This document shows, piece after piece, positions 15,661 through 23,705 of a stretch of DNA of 64,000 nucleotides (position 1 is the first letter of the stretch; the number at the start of each line of letters is the position of its first letter). Source of the DNA: JADLGL01 sp050184415 (GTDB lineage: Bacteria; Pseudomonadota; Alphaproteobacteria; Rhizobiales; Kaistiaceae). The position numbers and the translations under genes were made by a program. The stretch is taken from the NCBI GenBank assembly GCA_050184415.1, contig JBFXAJ010000001.1:1-64000 (forward strand). Reading direction: 5' to 3'. The notes below the pieces were generated by a model. That model had not been told where the DNA came from, searched no databases, and worked only from the letters and a program-made list of their open reading frames with translations.

Positions 15661-16563
15661 TCAGTCGACGGCCGGGATCGTGAGGTCGGGATAGAGCGCG
15701 AGGGCCAGCTCGCGGATCGCGGCCGCGGTGCGGGGACCGAAGGCGAGGAGGAACTGGCCGTCGATGGCGAGGAACGCGTTGTTCGCCGCCGCGGGCGTGC
15801 CGACCAGCGCGGGAAGCACGAACAGCGCCTCGCCGGTCACCGGATCCGGGCCGGCATTGGCCATCGCGAGCACGGTCTCGGGGGCCGCGGCGGTGACGGC
15901 TTCGTCGGTGACGGGTGTGTAGCCGTCGAAGCCGGTCAGCGCGTTGACGCCGCCGGCGAGGCCGATGATCGCGTGGGCGGCCGTTCCGGCGCCGGCGGCC
16001 ATCAGCCGGCCCTGGGCATAGGACAGCACGAACATCACCCTGCGTGGCTCGGCGATCGCCGCCACCGCCGCCTCGACGGTGGCGATGTCCTCGGCGATCG
16101 ATGCCGCCAGCGCCTCGCCTTCCGCCTCGACGCCGAACACCTCCGCAATGACGCGAATCTTTTCGCCGATCGCCTCGGTGGTGTAGCCCTCGGGCACGGT
16201 GACCACGGGGACGGAGGCGTTGCGGAGGACGTCGAGCACCTCCGGCGGTCCCGAGCCTTCGAGCGCCAGGATCAGGTCGGGACCGAGCGCGAGGACGCCC
16301 TCCGCGGAGAGGGCGCGCATGTAGCCGACATTGGGATGCTCGGCCATGGCCTCAGCGGGATAGACCGACGTGGTGTCGACCGCGACGATGCGGTCCTGAA
16401 GGTTCAGCGCGTAGAGGATCTCGGTCACGACGCCGCCGATCGAGACGACGCGCTGCGGGCCCTCCTGCGCCCGCGCGGCGGTGCTCGCCGCGATCGTGAG
16501 GGCGACCGCCGCGATCGCGGCGGCGCCACGGCGCCAGAGGCGACGGGAGAAGAGGAGCATCAT
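15661..16563 (-). CDS. hmuT: Periplasmic haemin-binding protein
   Basis: 300 residues. The start at 16563 has AAGGA five bases upstream and leads into a signal peptide (LWRRGAAAIAAVALTIAAS, cleavage near ARA-Q). The mature N-terminus QRVVSIGGVVTEILYAL, then DTTSVYPAEA, HPNVGYMRALSAEGVLALGPDLILA and the middle EALAASIAEDIATVEAAVA are typical of HmuT/TroA-like cluster A-8 haem carriers. The Tyr in DTTSVYP is a likely haem ligand. It delivers haem to HmuU. It is first gene of the operon and divergent from the haem-degrading gene. Confidence 0.92.
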   Translation of the reverse strand: MMLLFSRRLWRRGAAAIAAVALTIAASTAARAQEGPQRVVSIGGVVTEILYALNLQDRIVAVDTTSVYPAEAMAEHPNVGYMRALSAEGVLALGPDLILALEGSGPPEVLDVLRNASVPVVTVPEGYTTEAIGEKIRVIAEVFGVEAEGEALAASIAEDIATVEAAVAAIAEPRRVMFVLSYAQGRLMAAGAGTAAHAIIGLAGGVNALTGFDGYTPVTDEAVTAAAPETVLAMANAGPDPVTGEALFVLPALVGTPAAANNAFLAIDGQFLLAFGPRTAAAIRELALALYPDLTIPAVD

Positions 16564-16996
16564 CGGACGGATCCTTTCAGGGTGCGGGGAATGGGGTCCG
16601 CCCGTCTCCACGCCAGGCGGGAGAGCTGCCGCGGGTTGGGCATCCCCGTGGCAAGCCACCGGACGGGAGACGGGCGGGGTGTTGCGGCGTCCGCATCGGC
16701 CGGCTGCCAGGGAAGCGACGCAGGCGGGTGCAGTCTCGCAGCAACATCATGAATTGAAGTTGTTATAATTCCAGACAGTCGGCAGCCTATTACTTTGGAC
16801 GAGATCGAAACAAGGCTAAGACCATCGTATCTGGAACAAGTCAAATGTAATACTCGGATTGACCGAAGCGGATAAGCTCAATACTGATAGTTTATCGTTG
16901 GCGCAAGCGGCGAGTTGATCGCGTGTTGCTGATGTGGGATCACTGCGTCCGGGTCCGGGCAGCCCGGTCCGGCAATCTGAGAAAGGCCAATGCGCA
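16564..16996. promoter_or_regulatory. Divergent control region between hmuTUV and the haem-degradation genes
   Basis: A 433-base gap. The half next to hmuT is GC-rich. The stretch 16740-16930 is markedly AT-rich and must hold the divergent promoters; a TATAAT hexamer lies at 16761-16766 on the plus strand. Around it GAATT and AATTC arms (16752-16774) form a loose inverted repeat of the kind bound by iron regulators, but no clean RirA or Irr consensus is present. Iron control is expected from the gene content, not demonstrated. Confidence 0.4.
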
Positions 16997-17305
16997 ATGT
17001 TCATCGCCATGAACCGCTTCAAGGTGGCGCGCGGATCGGAGGCGGAGTTCGAGGCGGTGTGGCGGGCGCGCGAAAGGCGGCTCGACGAGCTGCCGGGATT
17101 TCGCGACTTCCACCTCCTCCGCGGTCCGCAGCACGAGGACCACACGCTCTACGCCTCGCACACGATGTGGGAATCGGAGGACGCGTTCGTGAACTGGACG
17201 AAGTCCGAGCAGTTCCGCGCGGTGCATCGCGACGCCGGCGCCAACAAGGTGCTCTATATCGGTCACCCGCAATTCGAAGGGTTCACCGCGCTGGAGGGAG
17301 TCTGA
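16997..17305 (+). CDS. Haem-degrading monooxygenase, IsdG/HmuQ type (ABM fold)
   Basis: 102 residues, ABM ferredoxin-like fold. The catalytic residues of IsdG-type haem oxygenases occur at the expected positions: Asn6 in MFIAMNRFKV, Trp67 in FVNWTKSEQF and His77 in RAVHRDAG. In Staphylococcus IsdG these are Asn7, Trp67 and His77. The enzyme opens the haem ring in the cytoplasm and releases iron. The start at 16997 is chosen for GAGAAAGG upstream and because the fold begins there. The stop overlaps the hutX start (TGATG). Position opposite hmuTUV supports a haem-iron role. Confidence 0.88.
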   Translation: MFIAMNRFKVARGSEAEFEAVWRARERRLDELPGFRDFHLLRGPQHEDHTLYASHTMWESEDAFVNWTKSEQFRAVHRDAGANKVLYIGHPQFEGFTALEGV

Positions 17306-17811
17306 TGCTCGGCCTCACGGCGCTCCGCGCCCGCCTGGCGGACGATCCGGGGGCGGTGATCGAGACGGTCGCGAGGGAGGCCGGCGTCACGCCGCGCGAG
17401 GCGCTTGAGGCCCTGCCGGAGGCGATGCGCCAGTTCGCCGGCGGCGAGTTCTTCGTGAAGGTGATGGAGGACATCGCCCGCTGGGGCGACGTGACGACCA
17501 TCGTCCACACCGAGGACGGCATCTTCGAGTTCACCGGGCCGATGCCATCGGGCAAGGAAGGGCGCGGCTACTACAATCTCGGCGCCCGCTCGGGCCTTCA
17601 CGGCCATCTCCGGCCGGAGCGCTGCCACGGCATCGCCTTCGTGGAGCGGCCCTTCATGGGGCGGCCGTCGGCTTTCGTCGCCTTCCTCAACCCGGAGGGC
17701 GGGATCATGTTCAAGGTGTTCGTCGGTCGGACCGCGAAGGGCGATCTTCGCCCCGAGCAGCTCAACGCGTTCCGCGCGCTTGCCGAGACCGTGGTGCCGG
17801 TGACGGCCTGA
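17305..17811 (+). CDS. hutX: Intracellular haem-trafficking protein HutX/HuvX
   Basis: 168 residues. Characteristic features are EVAREAGVTPREALEALPEAMRQF at the N-terminus and GEFFVKVMEDIARWGDVTTIVHTEDGIFEFTGPMPSG (haem-pocket region). Then HLRPERCHGIAFVERPFMGRPSA and FNPEGG/FKVFVGR follow, all typical of HutX, a cytosolic haem-binding protein that passes haem to degradation enzymes. It overlaps the upstream monooxygenase gene by TGATG, so haem binding and degradation are co-translated. It is the last gene of this two-gene plus-strand operon; no obvious terminator follows. Confidence 0.92.
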   Translation: MLGLTALRARLADDPGAVIETVAREAGVTPREALEALPEAMRQFAGGEFFVKVMEDIARWGDVTTIVHTEDGIFEFTGPMPSGKEGRGYYNLGARSGLHGHLRPERCHGIAFVERPFMGRPSAFVAFLNPEGGIMFKVFVGRTAKGDLRPEQLNAFRALAETVVPVTA

Positions 17812-17827
17812 GCGCCGGCTCGCGGCC

Positions 17828-18034
17828 TTACCCGGCCTGTTCCTCCCGCTCGCCGGGAACCGCCCCGAGACCGGCAGTCACGGCATCGTGCCGCACGGGT
17901 CCGGCCCGACGCTTCGGCCGGCCCGGAGACAGCACGCGGTCGGCCGCGGCCGCAAAGTCGTCGATGTCGATTTCAACGGGGGGATGGGCCTTCCGTTCGA
18001 TGGGCGGAATCCGATCCTCGATCAACGCGCTCAT
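17828..18034 (-). CDS. Small protein of unknown function downstream of the haem genes
   Basis: 68 residues, hydrophilic. The acidic segment PPVEIDIDDFAAAADRVL is followed by a basic PGRPKRRAGPVRHDAV and a charged tail. No signal peptide, membrane helix or cysteine is present. GAGGAGC lies eight bases before the ATG, which supports translation. It is not HmuP/HemP (their RhLxLTRxxKLILTK end is missing). It lies on the same strand as, and 61 bases after, the 57-codon gene, and convergent with hutX. Function unknown. Confidence 0.5.
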   Translation of the reverse strand: MSALIEDRIPPIERKAHPPVEIDIDDFAAAADRVLSPGRPKRRAGPVRHDAVTAGLGAVPGEREEQAG

Positions 18035-18095
18035 GACAAAGCTCCTCTTCGAGCCATGTCAGAGAATGCGGCAAGGGCGCCGAAGGCTCCTGCGG

Positions 18096-18269
18096 CTATT
18101 TCGTGCCCCGTGGCTTTCCCGGGGCCGTCAGCGGCGTCTTCTCGGGATTGCCGCCCGAACGCTGCTTCGGCACCACGATCGGGGCGGGCCTTGCGGCAAC
18201 GGACGGCTTGGCGGGGCTGCCCTTGCCGGCAGGCTTCTTGAGGGGCGGCTTGGACGGGCTCTTGGCCAT
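18096..18269 (-). CDS. Very small basic Lys/Pro/Gly-rich protein
   Basis: 57 residues, too short for standard gene calling: it starts MAKSPSKPPLKKPAGKGSPAK and ends KTPLTAPGKPRGTK. It is strongly basic, unstructured in appearance, with no hydrophobic core, resembling small nucleic-acid-binding or histone-tail-like proteins. The start lies 11 bases after the stop of the upstream beta-barrel gene and a GAGG sits a few bases before the ATG. It is probably translated as part of that transcript. Coding is inferred from ribosome site, operon spacing and codon bias only. Confidence 0.5.
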   Translation of the reverse strand: MAKSPSKPPLKKPAGKGSPAKPSVAARPAPIVVPKQRSGGNPEKTPLTAPGKPRGTK

Positions 18270-18279
18270 GCCCTCGTCC

Positions 18280-19326
18280 TCAGTAGGTGAGGGTGACGCC
18301 CGCGGTCAGGCCGTGGACGACCAGCGGGCCGAAAGTGGCGGTCAGCTCGGCATCGTTCGGGAAGAACTCCGGAACCGTGCCCAGGATCTGGGCAAAGCCC
18401 GTCGCGACGTTGTTGAACGACATGATCTGGTAGCCGAGCGTGAGGACCAGCGCATTGCTGAGGCGAAATCCGGTGTTCACGCCGGCCGCCAGCATCAACG
18501 TGCGGGTCTTCGCGTCATCAGTGTCCTCGACATCGATGCCGCCGTCGGCGGGACCCGACACGAAGGACGCGAATACCGAATTGAAGAGATAGGCGGCGCG
18601 GACATCGAAGCCGAAAGTGGCGCGCTGCGCCTCATGCGCAAAGCGGAGACCGACCTGCGGGCCGATCATCCGGTTGTCGGCCGTCCAGGTGAAGCGCTCG
18701 TTCTCGTCCTCGAAGTCCCGCAGGACCTCGATCGCGAGTTCATCACGAAGCCGGATGTAAGTGGCGCCGCCATAGACGGTGAAGCCGTGGTCGAGAGTCG
18801 CCACGGCATTGGCTTCGAAGCCATGGAGGCCCGTCCTGTCGTAGCCGAGAGCGCCATCGAGGGGCCCAAGACCGATCTCCGCGAAGTCCGGATCGGTCGA
18901 GAGGGAATAGGCCGCACCGCCGCCGAACATGTCGACGGTCGCCACCAGCGGCCGGATCCAGAACGCACCGGCTTCGAGCGCGAGTCCGTTCTTCACGAAG
19001 ACGCCAGCCCGGCCCTGCAGTCCGAAGCTCCAGCCGAAATGGAAATCGGCCGCATCCATGCCGAACGCGACCTCGTTGGTGCTCAACACGGTGATGCCGC
19101 CAAACCTCAAGATCGTCTGAGGATCGGCCTGGCCGCGGCTCATCAGGAGCACGTTCAGGTTCGCGTAGAACCGCGGCATGTGCTCGGGCACGACCACGAT
19201 CGGCGAGGCGACGACCGGGGGAAGGATGTCGGCGGCCATCGCACCGGACGCAACCGACCCGCCAAGGATCGCAACCCCTGCTGCCAGAAGCGCGACGCGA
19301 CGCGCTACACCGTTCCGGCCGCCCAT
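18280..19326 (-). CDS. Outer-membrane beta-barrel protein, paralogue 1 of 3 (BBP7/Lpg1974-like)
   Basis: 348 residues from the ATG at 19326, which starts just before a signal peptide (ARRVALLAAGVAILGGSVAS, cleavage after GAMA-A). A short Pro linker follows, then PRFYANLNVLLMSRGQADP, and many amphipathic strands: FGWSFGLQGRAGVFVKNGL, TVYGGATYIRLRDELAIEV, NRMIGPQVGLRFA and TRTLMLAAGVNTGFRLSNALVL. It ends VHGLTAGVTLTY. The same blocks recur in the next two genes. Such 340-residue barrels resemble the BBP7/Lpg1974 pore-forming families. It is probably a porin or surface protein. The downstream small gene likely shares its mRNA. Confidence 0.75.
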   Translation of the reverse strand: MGGRNGVARRVALLAAGVAILGGSVASGAMAADILPPVVASPIVVVPEHMPRFYANLNVLLMSRGQADPQTILRFGGITVLSTNEVAFGMDAADFHFGWSFGLQGRAGVFVKNGLALEAGAFWIRPLVATVDMFGGGAAYSLSTDPDFAEIGLGPLDGALGYDRTGLHGFEANAVATLDHGFTVYGGATYIRLRDELAIEVLRDFEDENERFTWTADNRMIGPQVGLRFAHEAQRATFGFDVRAAYLFNSVFASFVSGPADGGIDVEDTDDAKTRTLMLAAGVNTGFRLSNALVLTLGYQIMSFNNVATGFAQILGTVPEFFPNDAELTATFGPLVVHGLTAGVTLTY

Positions 19327-19444
19327 GACGTCGCCCCCGTCAGCCCGTGGATTCTGCCACCCTTTGAGGTTTCGCACCGTTGTCCGGTCCGGTCAAACGG
19401 ATGTGCGCCTCTTTTGCATGCAAGACCCGAAGTGTGTCCTTGGG

Positions 19445-19478
19445 AAAACACCGCGGGGCGCCGCTGGGGCGCCCCGCG
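19445..19478 (-). terminator. Rho-independent terminator after barrel paralogue 2
   Basis: On the minus strand, 11-pair stem CGCGGGGCGCC/GGCGCCCCGCG with a short loop, followed by GTGTTTTCCC, 26 bases beyond the stop of paralogue 2. It separates that gene from paralogue 1. Confidence 0.7.
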
Positions 19479-19504
19479 ATGCGTAGCAATCGTTGCGGGT
19501 CCGG

Positions 19505-20554
19505 TTAGAACCGGGCCGTCAGCCCCAGCGCGAAGCCGTGCACGAGCAGCGGGCTCGTGGTGTCGAGATCGAGCGCCGGCGTGAGCGGATCGGTCGCCGG
19601 CACCTGCGCGGGCGCCATGGCGAGCGCCTTGAACCACATCGCCTGGTAGCCGGCCGTCAGGGTGACGTTCTCGTTGATGTTGAAGCCGACATTGACCCCG
19701 CCCGCCAGCATCAGCGTGCGGGACTTCTCGTCGTCGTCCACTGTGATGTCGATGACGCCGTCGTCGATGTCCGCAGTACCCGCCGCGTGGTTGAACAAGT
19801 AGGCGGCCCGGAACTCGAAGCCGAAGGAGAGGGCATTCTGTCCGAACTGCCCGCGGACGCCGACCTGCGGGCCGATGAGCCGGTTGTTCGTCGTCCAGTC
19901 GGCTTCGACGACGTCCCCCGCGGTCGGGAAGATGTCGAGCAGGAGCTCGTCCTGGACGCGGACGAAGGCGGCGCCGGCAAAGAGTGTGAAGTCCTCATTG
20001 GGCGAGAACGTCACGTTGGCATCGAAGCCGTAAATGCGGGTGGCTGCGTACGCCTCGGCCGCCTGCTCTTCAGGGTTGGTGATGTAAAAGAGGGTGGGGT
20101 CGGTCCACAGGATGTAGTTGCCCAGGCTCTCCTCGGTGAAGACGTTCACGATCGCTTCCATCGGCTTCAGCCAGAAGCCGCCGAAGTCGAAGCCGACCGG
20201 TTCACCGATCAGGCCTGCCCGACCGGCGAGGCCGAAGGCCCAGCCATAGTCGATCTGGTTCGCATTAAGGCCATCGTTCACGTCCGTCTCCTGCAGAGCC
20301 CCGGCCGTAATCAGTTCCGGCGTGAGGATCGGCGTCTCGGGAGGGTTGGTCCGCGTCATGTAGAGCGCCTGGAGGCTCAGATAGAAGCGCGGGACATCCT
20401 CCGGCTCGATGATGATCGGCGGGGGCGGCGGCGGGACGATGGGCGGGATGTCCGCCGCAAACGCCGCCCCGGACGCCGCGAAGAACGCGGCCGTGCCGCA
20501 GAGGAGAAGCGCTGCCTTGCGCGAATGCTGTCTTAAGCCGTGGACTGCTCGCAT
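19505..20554 (-). CDS. Outer-membrane beta-barrel protein, paralogue 2 of 3
   Basis: 349 residues. The ATG at 20554 gives a signal peptide (HSRKAALLLCGTAAFFAASG, cleavage after AAFA-A). A Pro-rich linker with seven consecutive prolines follows, then EDVPRFYLSLQALYMTRTNPPETP. Shared blocks with the other two are YGWAFGLAGRAGLI, LYxxAAFVRVQDELLL, NNRLIGPQVGVRGQFGQ, SRTLMLAGGVNVGFNINENVTLTAGYQA and the end LLVHGFALGLTARF. The DNPPE/KNPAE motif after the first strand links it more closely to paralogue 3. It is an outer-membrane barrel of unknown substrate, transcribed alone (terminators on either side). Confidence 0.78.
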   Translation of the reverse strand: MRAVHGLRQHSRKAALLLCGTAAFFAASGAAFAADIPPIVPPPPPPIIIEPEDVPRFYLSLQALYMTRTNPPETPILTPELITAGALQETDVNDGLNANQIDYGWAFGLAGRAGLIGEPVGFDFGGFWLKPMEAIVNVFTEESLGNYILWTDPTLFYITNPEEQAAEAYAATRIYGFDANVTFSPNEDFTLFAGAAFVRVQDELLLDIFPTAGDVVEADWTTNNRLIGPQVGVRGQFGQNALSFGFEFRAAYLFNHAAGTADIDDGVIDITVDDDEKSRTLMLAGGVNVGFNINENVTLTAGYQAMWFKALAMAPAQVPATDPLTPALDLDTTSPLLVHGFALGLTARF

Positions 20555-21043
20555 TTCCAACCTCCCCGAACGATGCAGGATGCTCAATCCTCACACCGGG
20601 AAGGTAGATCGTCAAATAGTCGCGACGTGGAGACTGGGCCGATGCCAAGTTTGGCGAGGTCAGCGACTTTCGTGACACAAGTGGAACTACGGGCTTTGCT
20701 TTGACAGAACGCCCTGGGCTCGCGCTTAAGTTGCGATCGAGCCTCGCCCGGCCTGTTCACGCGAGAATGGAAGCCGGCCGACCATCAAGCAGCCCGGCCG
20801 CGATCGTCGCCCGCGGCGCGTCCGTCCAACCCGCCGGGGGACCAGGAAGACGTCGTTCGCTCCGCGAGCGTGCGGGGCCGGGCTGTAAGGCCACCGGGTC
20901 AAGCCCGGTGGTGACGGAGATTGGGGCGGGTCGGATAAGTCCCCCGCCTTCGCTGAGACGGAGATTGGCGTAGCGCATCGGGTTGAGGCGTGGATCGGTT
21001 GTCGGTCCGGCTGGGGTTGCACCGCAATCCGCGCGGAAATGCA
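20555..21043. other. Gap between barrel paralogues 2 and 3, with one degenerate palindromic repeat
   Basis: About 490 bases without a convincing gene. The first 150 bases are less GC-rich and should hold the promoter of paralogue 2 (minus strand). At 20891-20917 is a diverged copy of the ACCGGGTCAAGCCCGGT palindrome that occurs as a dispersed repeat elsewhere in the window. Frames through the rest lack codon bias. Confidence 0.55.
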
Positions 21044-21072
21044 AAGGGCCGGCGCGATCGGCGCCGGCCCTT
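21044..21072 (-). terminator. Terminator after barrel paralogue 3
   Basis: 12-pair perfect stem AAGGGCCGGCGC/GCGCCGGCCCTT with a five-base loop, 23 bases after the stop. On the minus strand it is followed by TGCATTTCC, a modest T-rich tail. Confidence 0.7.
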
Positions 21073-21095
21073 CTGAGCGTTCGGCGGGCCTGGCC

Positions 21096-22127
21096 TTAGA
21101 AAGCGAGGTTCAGGCCAAGCGTCAGGCCATGGGCGAGGAACTTGCCGGTCGCCGTTTCGAGCGGGATACCCGGCTGGTCGAGGTTCCCGGTTACGCCGAC
21201 CTGGTCGGTAGCCAGTCCGACGTTGCGCAGCAGGGTAGCCTGATACCCCAGCGTGACGCCGAAGTTTTCGTTGAAGTTATAGCCGGCGGTGACGCCGCCG
21301 CCGAGCATCAGGCCGCGCACCTTCTCGATGTTGTCCCCTTCGCCGGCCGGAGACTCGACGGTGCTGGTGATCTGGTTGAACATCAGGCCGGCACGCACCG
21401 TGGCGTCCACGAACAGCCCCTGACCGCCGCCCATGACCGAGATATTCGCGCCGACCTGCGGACCAATCAGGCGGTTGTGGACGTCCCATACGTACTCGTT
21501 GATGCCGCCTTGTTCGACACCGACCGTGAGTTCCAACGTGTCGTGCAGGCTCATGAGTGCGACACCACCAAAGACGCTGATCCCGTCGGTAACGGCGTAG
21601 GTGAGATTGGCGTCCAGGCCTCGGAATGTCGTCGTGCCAAAGGCATCGACGGTCCCCAAGCCGGCCAAGATTGTCTCAGGATTCGTTTGGATCAACGCAT
21701 CGACAGGCTCCAACGTCGTCACGACCTCTGCCGTCATCGGGGCGAGCCAAAAGCCACCGATCTCGAAGCCGAGATTGCCGCCGCCGAAGCCCGCGCCGGC
21801 GCGGACCTGGATACCCGGCCGCCAGTTGTAGTTGAGGTCGCTGGCGTCGAGAAGGACGGCGCCGGTATCCTCGCCGTCGTCCTGAATGATCAGTGCGGTT
21901 TCCGCCGGGTTCTTCCGCGTCATATAGAGGGCGCTGACGTTGAGGTAGAACGAAGGCACCGCGGCCGGCGTCACCGGGATCGGGGCGGCGGTGGGCGGGG
22001 GCGGCGTGTATTGGATGATGTCCGCGGCGTTCGCGACGCCGGAGGCCGTGACAATGGCCGCGGCGGCTGCCGAGGCCAGGATGACCGCGCGACGCTTGCG
22101 GTCGGTTACTCGGAACAAAGTCGCCAT
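21096..22127 (-). CDS. Outer-membrane beta-barrel protein, paralogue 3 of 3
   Basis: 343 residues. The ATG at 22127 follows GGAGTG; the earlier in-frame ATG has no ribosome site. The signal peptide includes RKRRAVILASAAAAAIVTAS (cleavage after VANA-A). Next come a Pro linker and VPSFYLNVSALYMTRKNPAETAL, then WRPGIQVRAGAGFGGGNLGFEIGGFWL, VFGGVALMSLHDTLEL, NRLIGPQVGANISVMG, VRGLMLGGGVTAGYNFNENFGVTLGYQAT and the end AHGLTLGLNLAF. It aligns in order with paralogues 1 and 2. Upstream sequence 22210-22300 is AT-rich with TTAACC-type elements, a likely promoter. A distinct terminator follows it. Confidence 0.78.
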   Translation of the reverse strand: MATLFRVTDRKRRAVILASAAAAAIVTASGVANAADIIQYTPPPPTAAPIPVTPAAVPSFYLNVSALYMTRKNPAETALIIQDDGEDTGAVLLDASDLNYNWRPGIQVRAGAGFGGGNLGFEIGGFWLAPMTAEVVTTLEPVDALIQTNPETILAGLGTVDAFGTTTFRGLDANLTYAVTDGISVFGGVALMSLHDTLELTVGVEQGGINEYVWDVHNRLIGPQVGANISVMGGGQGLFVDATVRAGLMFNQITSTVESPAGEGDNIEKVRGLMLGGGVTAGYNFNENFGVTLGYQATLLRNVGLATDQVGVTGNLDQPGIPLETATGKFLAHGLTLGLNLAF

Positions 22128-22546
22128 TTCAGTGCACTCCAGGAATTCTTGGGCCAAGGCCCCCCAAGACGCCTTCCTAACCGCATCGGCCGGACGCGTC
22201 TGTAGCCCCAACGTCACCGGCGCAAGAAAAGGTCAAGGTTAAAGCGTTGGATTTGAATCGAAGTTAACCAGACGTTATTTAACTATTCATTAACCTTTGC
22301 CTTCCGGACCGGATATGCCAGTTGCGACAGCGACTTGTACGGTAGGCGCGCTGGCGTACGGAGTAAGGAACATGAATGCGCCGGTAACATCGGCGGCCAA
22401 AATCGGGCACGCCCATTAAGGATCGTGAGGATCACGAGCGGGCGATCCGAGAGATGCCCGTGGTCCGCCGGCGGTGAGAACGGACAGGGAGGCGAACAGG
22501 CAGGACCAGGTCGCGAAAATCCGGAGCGAAATGCCGGCAGCGCTGG
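22128..22546. other. Intergenic region upstream of barrel paralogue 3
   Basis: Roughly 420 bases. The AT-rich part (22215-22310, with several TTAAC/GTTAA elements) is the probable promoter of paralogue 3 on the minus strand. On the plus strand an ATG at 22371 preceded by GGAGTAAGGAAC opens a 15-codon frame ending in TAA; no gene follows on that strand, so it is not called. Nothing else is evident. Confidence 0.5.
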
Positions 22547-23011
22547 TCAGGCGCGCTCCGCGTCCGAAGGCTCCGGGGTGGTCATCCGCTGGATGGCGCC
22601 CACCCAGTCCGTGCTGCGGAGGAGCTCCGCGAGGTTGGCCTCGTCGAGCTCGTCGGCCAGCGCCTCGGGGCGGACCCAGCGCCGCTGCCGGTGGGGCCGC
22701 TCGGGCCAGTCCTCGAGCTCCTGCTCGACGGCGAGAAGATGCACGTCGACCTCGCATTCCACGGCCGCCCCGTCGGTGCGGATCTTGTCGTAGCGGTAGA
22801 TGCCGAGGGACTCCGAGGACACGGTGCCGACGAGGCCCGCCTCTTCGAGCGCCTCGCGGGCGACGGTCAGATGGGCTTCGGCAGGGCGCGGCCACCCCTT
22901 CGGAATGATCCAGCGACCGCGCTCGCGGGACGTCACCAGCGCGACTTCGATGCGGCCGTCGGCGCCGCGGCGAAACGCCAGCGCCCCATATTGCCTGGTG
23001 CGTGCGGTCAC
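22547..23011 (-). CDS. Nudix hydrolase (diphosphoinositol-polyphosphate-type)
   Basis: 154 residues from the GTG at 23011, which overlaps the rnk stop as GTGA; an ATG at 23074 inside rnk is an alternative (175 residues). The Nudix box is intact, running from GWPRPAEAH through VAREALEEAGLVG. It is preceded by SRERGRWIIPKG, and IYRYDKIRTDG follows. The RWxIPKGWP start of the box is typical of the small bacterial group related to diphosphoinositol polyphosphate phosphohydrolases. It hydrolyses a nucleoside- or polyphosphate-linked substrate; the true one is unknown. Coupled to rnk. Confidence 0.88.
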   Translation of the reverse strand: MTARTRQYGALAFRRGADGRIEVALVTSRERGRWIIPKGWPRPAEAHLTVAREALEEAGLVGTVSSESLGIYRYDKIRTDGAAVECEVDVHLLAVEQELEDWPERPHRQRRWVRPEALADELDEANLAELLRSTDWVGAIQRMTTPEPSDAERA

Positions 23012-23409
23012 GATGAGGGTTGCTCCACGCCAAGGACGGTGAGCTGGCGATCTTCGCCACTCAATGTCTGCCATGACATGGATTGACCTTTCGTTAACCC
23101 TATCAGCGCGGTCCCGATCGGGGTCAGGATCGAGACGCGGCCGGCCGCGATATCGGCCTCGGCGGGGTAGACGAGCCGAACGCTCTGGACTTTCGCCGTC
23201 GCCTCGTCGCGGAAGGTGACGACCGAGCCCATGCGCACCACGTCCGACGGCAGCTGCGGCTCCGGCACCACGCGCGAGCGTTCGATCTCGGAAAGGAGCG
23301 TGGCGGCAAGACGTGGCGTCCGGGCGCTCGCGGCGTCGGCAAGCGCGGCAAGGCGATCATGATCACTATGGCCGATGACGAGGGGAGGAGGCTTTGGACG
23401 GGGAGGCAT
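23008..23409 (-). CDS. rnk: Regulator of nucleoside diphosphate kinase-like (Rnk/GreA C-terminal fold)
   Basis: 133 residues from the ATG at 23409. A helical N-terminal part (GHSDHDRLAALADAASARTPRLAATLLSEIERSRVV) is followed by the FKBP-like GreA C-terminal domain: VRMGSVVTFRDEATAKVQSVRLVYPAEADIAAGRVSILTPIGTALIGL. This Rnk layout binds the RNA polymerase secondary channel without cleaving transcripts in Gre fashion, or simply resembles it. The ribosome site is weak. The Nudix gene starts at its stop. A GGCGCCTAGGCGCC palindrome lies upstream in the 5' region. Exact role in this organism is unknown. Confidence 0.82.
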   Translation of the reverse strand: MPPRPKPPPLVIGHSDHDRLAALADAASARTPRLAATLLSEIERSRVVPEPQLPSDVVRMGSVVTFRDEATAKVQSVRLVYPAEADIAAGRVSILTPIGTALIGLTKGQSMSWQTLSGEDRQLTVLGVEQPSS

Positions 23410-23705
23410 GGCGAACCCAAATCGGAAAGGCCCGCCCGGCGCCGATGGCGCCGTGCGAGCCGCGTGAACGGAGAAACGGAAAGCCCGGGATCGGGCGGAC
23501 GTGGACATCCCGCCGATCGGGCGCCTAGGCGCCTTTGATCAGTCGACCTCCGCGGCAAAGGCCGCGTTCAAATCGGGCGTTGGTCCACATGTCCGAGACA
23601 ATGGGTACCCCGACCAGAGATGTCAACGAGGGGCCGGGGCCAGCGTTGCTTTGCCGCCGCGTGCCAGCGAGGGGCAATCGATTGCAGCCTCGCGGGAAGT
23701 AGAGG

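Noticed and set aside
22371..22418. Fifteen-codon frame with a good ribosome site
   Set aside because: No downstream gene on this strand that could be controlled; could be chance.
23560..23600. GTTCAAATC resembling a tRNA T-loop
   Set aside because: No D-arm or anticodon-arm consensus nearby and no acceptor stem; not a tRNA.
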